This document shows, in pieces, positions 62,501 to 64,000 of a stretch of DNA of 64,000 nucleotides. Position numbers and translations under genes: made by a program. The notes under the pieces were generated by a model. That model was not told the DNA's origin. It did no database searches and saw only the letters and a list, made by a program, of their open reading frames with translations. The stretch is taken from the NCBI RefSeq assembly GCF_000420545.1, contig NZ_ATVD01000002.1, positions 186,001-250,000 on the forward strand, in the 5' to 3' direction. This DNA is from Arenimonas oryziterrae DSM 21050 = YC6267 (GTDB lineage Bacteria; Pseudomonadota; Gammaproteobacteria; Xanthomonadales; Xanthomonadaceae). Each line of letters opens with the position of its first letter. Position 1 is the stretch's first letter.

Positions 62501-64000
62501 CTTCCATGTACGTCTGCGAGAACGTCACGCCGGTCTGCAGCATGTACTTGCAGTAGCCGCGCAGCATCGACACTTGGCGCCAGCCCAGACCCGCTGCGAG
62601 CACGAGACGATTGAAACCGTCGCTCTCGGCGTCGCCGCGCCAAACGGCGGCAAACGCCTCTTCGAAACGCGTGCGCACAGCATCGGCATCGACTTGGCCG
62701 GACAGGGCTTCGACCTCGAAGTCCTGAATGACCACGCGGCCGTCTTCGAGCTCGAGCTCGTAAGGATGTTCGCTGTTGATGCGCAGGCCGAGGTTTTCCA
62801 GCATCGGCAGCGCGTCGGACAGCGCGATCTCCTTGCCGAGGCGGAACAGCTTGAAGCGCAGCTCGCCTTCGCCGCTGCGATACAGCGACAGGCGCAAATC
62901 CTTATCGCCGGTCAGCGCACTGGCCTGCAGCACGTCGCCCGCGGCCAGTTCCGGCGTCACCGATTCGATGTAGCCAGCCGGCATCGCGCGGCCAAAGCGG
63001 TTGGCCAGTTTCAGGCCCTGCTCTTCGCCGTGCCGCTGCACGAGCTGGTCGCGCAGTTCGTCGTGCCAGTTGCGCACGAGACGCGCGAGTTCGAGTTCGA
63101 GCGCAGCGGCGTCGACATTGACCTTCTCGCCGGCTTTCGGGCGGATGGTCAGATGCAACTGCGCCAGCGGCGACTCGCCGATCTGGATATTGGTGTCGAG
63201 ACGGTCGCCGTGCAGCTCGCGCATCAGCAAGGCTTCGATGCGCTCGCGGATTTCGGTGTTGAAGCGGTCGCGCGGGATGTAGACCAGGGCCGAATAGAAG
63301 CGGCCGTAGCGGTCGCGGCGCAGGAACAGGCGCGGACGCACGCGCTCCTGCAGACCGAGAATGCCGATCGCGGTCTGCACCAGTTCTTCCGAGGTCGCCT
63401 GGAACAGCTCGTCGCGCGGCAGGGTCTCCAGAATGTGCTTGAGCGCCTTGCCGCTGTGGCCGGTTTCCGGCAGGCCCGAGGCCTTCATGACGCCGTCGAA
63501 ACGCTGGCGCACGACCGGAATATCCCAGGGGCGGCGGTTGTAGGCGCTGGACGTGTAGAGGCCGAGGAAACGCTGCTCGCGCACGGCGCGACCCTCGGCA
63601 TCGAATTCCAGCACGCCGATGTAGTCCATGTAGCCGGCCCGATGCACCGTCGAACGGGCATTGGTCTTGGTCAGGATCAGCGGATCCAGACGCGCCCCCG
63701 GCGGCAGGTCGGCGGCGGCCAGGCCGGTGAGCGGGCGCGGCGCGGCTTCGTCGTCCTTGCCGTGCATTAGGCCCAGGCCCGTGCCGACGACCGGGCACAG
63801 CATGCGCTTGCCGTCGCGTTCGCCGACTTCGTATTCGCGGTAGCCGAGGAAGGTGAAATGGTTGTCGGCGGCCCAGCGCAGGAAGGCCTGCGCTTCGGCG
63901 CGCTGCTCGTCGCTGGCGGGCATGCGGCGGGTACCGAGTTCTTCGGCGATCACTACCATCTTGTCGCGCATGACTTTCCAGTCCGCCACGGAGCCGCGCA
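59595..64000 (-). CDS. gdhB: NAD-dependent glutamate dehydrogenase, large (180-kDa class), partial
   Basis: About 1468 codons are present; the 5' end lies beyond the window, and full-length members have about 1600 residues. It deaminates glutamate to 2-oxoglutarate with NAD. The catalytic core has GPVARGGLRWSDRREDFRTE, LVKAQMVKNTVIVPVGSKGG, VVRHDQDDPYLVVAADKGTA and DFTCVGVGDMSGDVFGNGML; an N-terminal domain with LRWAADNHFTFLGYREYEV precedes it. A GTG at 63987-63989 is an internal valine, not the start. Confidence 0.96.
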   Translation of the reverse strand, partial: RGSVADWKVMRDKMVVIAEELGTRRMPASDEQRAEAQAFLRWAADNHFTFLGYREYEVGERDGKRMLCPVVGTGLGLMHGKDDEAAPRPLTGLAAADLPPGARLDPLILTKTNARSTVHRAGYMDYIGVLEFDAEGRAVREQRFLGLYTSSAYNRRPWDIPVVRQRFDGVMKASGLPETGHSGKALKHILETLPRDELFQATSEELVQTAIGILGLQERVRPRLFLRRDRYGRFYSALVYIPRDRFNTEIRERIEALLMRELHGDRLDTNIQIGESPLAQLHLTIRPKAGEKVNVDAAALELELARLVRNWHDELRDQLVQRHGEEQGLKLANRFGRAMPAGYIESVTPELAAGDVLQASALTGDKDLRLSLYRSGEGELRFKLFRLGKEIALSDALPMLENLGLRINSEHPYELELEDGRVVIQDFEVEALSGQVDADAVRTRFEEAFAAVWRGDAESDGFNRLVLAAGLGWRQVSMLRGYCKYMLQTGVTFSQTYMEETLARYPLIARLLVELFEARFEPGRDVKADPKTCQALRQSLTDVVPMADREQLRTILEEMGADRALDRDAQIDACGDALSIMLEKVSSLDEDRILRGFIAAINATLRTSFFQKKGEGGTHKDYVSFKFDPAKVPDLPKPRPYREIFVYSPFVEGVHLRFGPVARGGLRWSDRREDFRTEVLGLVKAQMVKNTVIVPVGSKGGFFAKRSPIGGDRDAVLAEGIACYKRFINGLLDITDNIVNGKIVPPVDVVRHDQDDPYLVVAADKGTATFSDIANGISAEHGFWLDDAFASGGSVGYDHKGMGITAKGGWESVKRHFRALGRDSQTQDFTCVGVGDMSGDVFGNGMLLSKHIRLLAAFDHRHIFLDPNPESARSFVERDRLFKLPRSSWDDYDKSLISAGGGIYPRSAKTIPLSPEVKAALDIQTDADQMAPADLMNAILKAPVDLLWNGGIGTYVKAASETHADCGDRANNALRVNGSELRCKMVGEGGNLGMTQRGRIEAAHHGVLLNTDFIDNSAGVDTSDHEVNIKILLGAVVKRGDLTMPQRNTLLASMTDEVGELVLNDNYRQNQAISLMEAMSAARLGSFGHFIRTLESQGLLDRAIEFLPTDAELSERKSRGHGLTRPELSVLLSYDKIVIFNQLLDSDVPEDPYLSKELVRYFPKALQERYAADMENHRLRREIIATAVTNSMVNRMGSTFLLRMQEDTGETPAQIAKAYTITREILGARNWWSGIDALDLKVPESAQIEALSDIWHLQRNMTRWLLNKPGETLNIAQMVERYTAPMQALREALPGILPAESKASLEADRAQWLAQGFPAELAQAFACLPYLTYALDIIDVAIERKLAVADVGQVYFALSDALHSKWLMDNVEKLPVEGRWHAQARGVLRDELQSQQRSLVGIVFGSAAKGEKPEAMVAKWLARDDAALKYTLSMFADMRNLRSMDFATLSVAVRRLAQIAAAGSRPA

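Noticed and set aside
59541-63770. 1409-codon open frame on the plus strand
   Set aside because: It is antisense to the glutamate dehydrogenase gene, which has full family motifs. Such long shadows are expected in high-GC DNA and the translation shows only repetitive Arg/His/Gln-rich sequence.

Overview
The window is high-GC, gene-dense bacterial chromosome. Gene content fits a gammaproteobacterium of the Xanthomonadales (Lysobacteraceae or Rhodanobacteraceae). Pointers are a kynureninase that recalls the Xanthomonas protein in length and N-terminus, a 3-hydroxyanthranilate catabolic operon, a very large NAD-dependent glutamate dehydrogenase, an ilvG-ilvM-dehydratase order, and a Sec-exported RHS protein. 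Species cannot be fixed from sequence alone. I see no rRNA, CRISPR array, insertion sequence, integrase or prophage.

Layout. 1-1723: end of a branched-chain amino acid operon (ilvG end, ilvM, a serine/threonine dehydratase). 1737-8284, minus strand: a compact cyanophycin operon (isoaspartyl dipeptidase, cyanophycinase, cyanophycin synthetase CphA, second Mur-ligase-type synthetase CphA'). 8356-16637: housekeeping genes (trhO, a DUF1993 protein, tRNA-Arg, amaB-type aldehyde dehydrogenase, pyrD, murB, an EamA exporter, an FHA-GGDEF diguanylate cyclase, an LprI-like protein). 16735-22468: an outer-membrane barrel, then a lower-GC accessory island with an RHS polymorphic-toxin gene and a small membrane-anchored gene behind it. 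22898-30591: alr, a glycosyltransferase pair, dnaB, rplI-rpsR-rpsF, an IscA-type protein and asnS. 30595-32927: small conserved genes, a PaiB homologue, an SDR and a PilZ protein.

33025-39834 is one tight plus-strand operon for kynurenine breakdown by the 2-aminomuconate route: Kmo, KynU, HaaO, ACMSD, 2-aminomuconic semialdehyde dehydrogenase and 2-aminomuconate deaminase, with a beta-carbonic anhydrase inside it. 39860-46199 holds sbcB, a DUF2461 protein, a lipoprotein, a secreted alpha/beta hydrolase, a DUF4785-like protein and an MFS transporter. 46352-52125 is a six-gene, mostly overlapping glycan operon: epimerase, GT2, polytopic GT-C-like protein, two methyltransferases and an HpcH/HpaI-type aldolase. 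52148-57569, minus strand, is a polyamine ABC importer with gamma-aminobutyraldehyde dehydrogenase. 57751-64000, minus strand, has a 5'-nucleotidase, nadK and most of the NAD-glutamate dehydrogenase, which runs off the window.

The most interesting items are the RHS tip with an HExxH metallopeptidase-like motif plus a putative immunity gene, the cyanophycin operon whose second synthetase seems to start at a CTG coupled to the cphA stop, the carbonic anhydrase inside a CO2-releasing pathway, and the aldolase-containing glycan operon.
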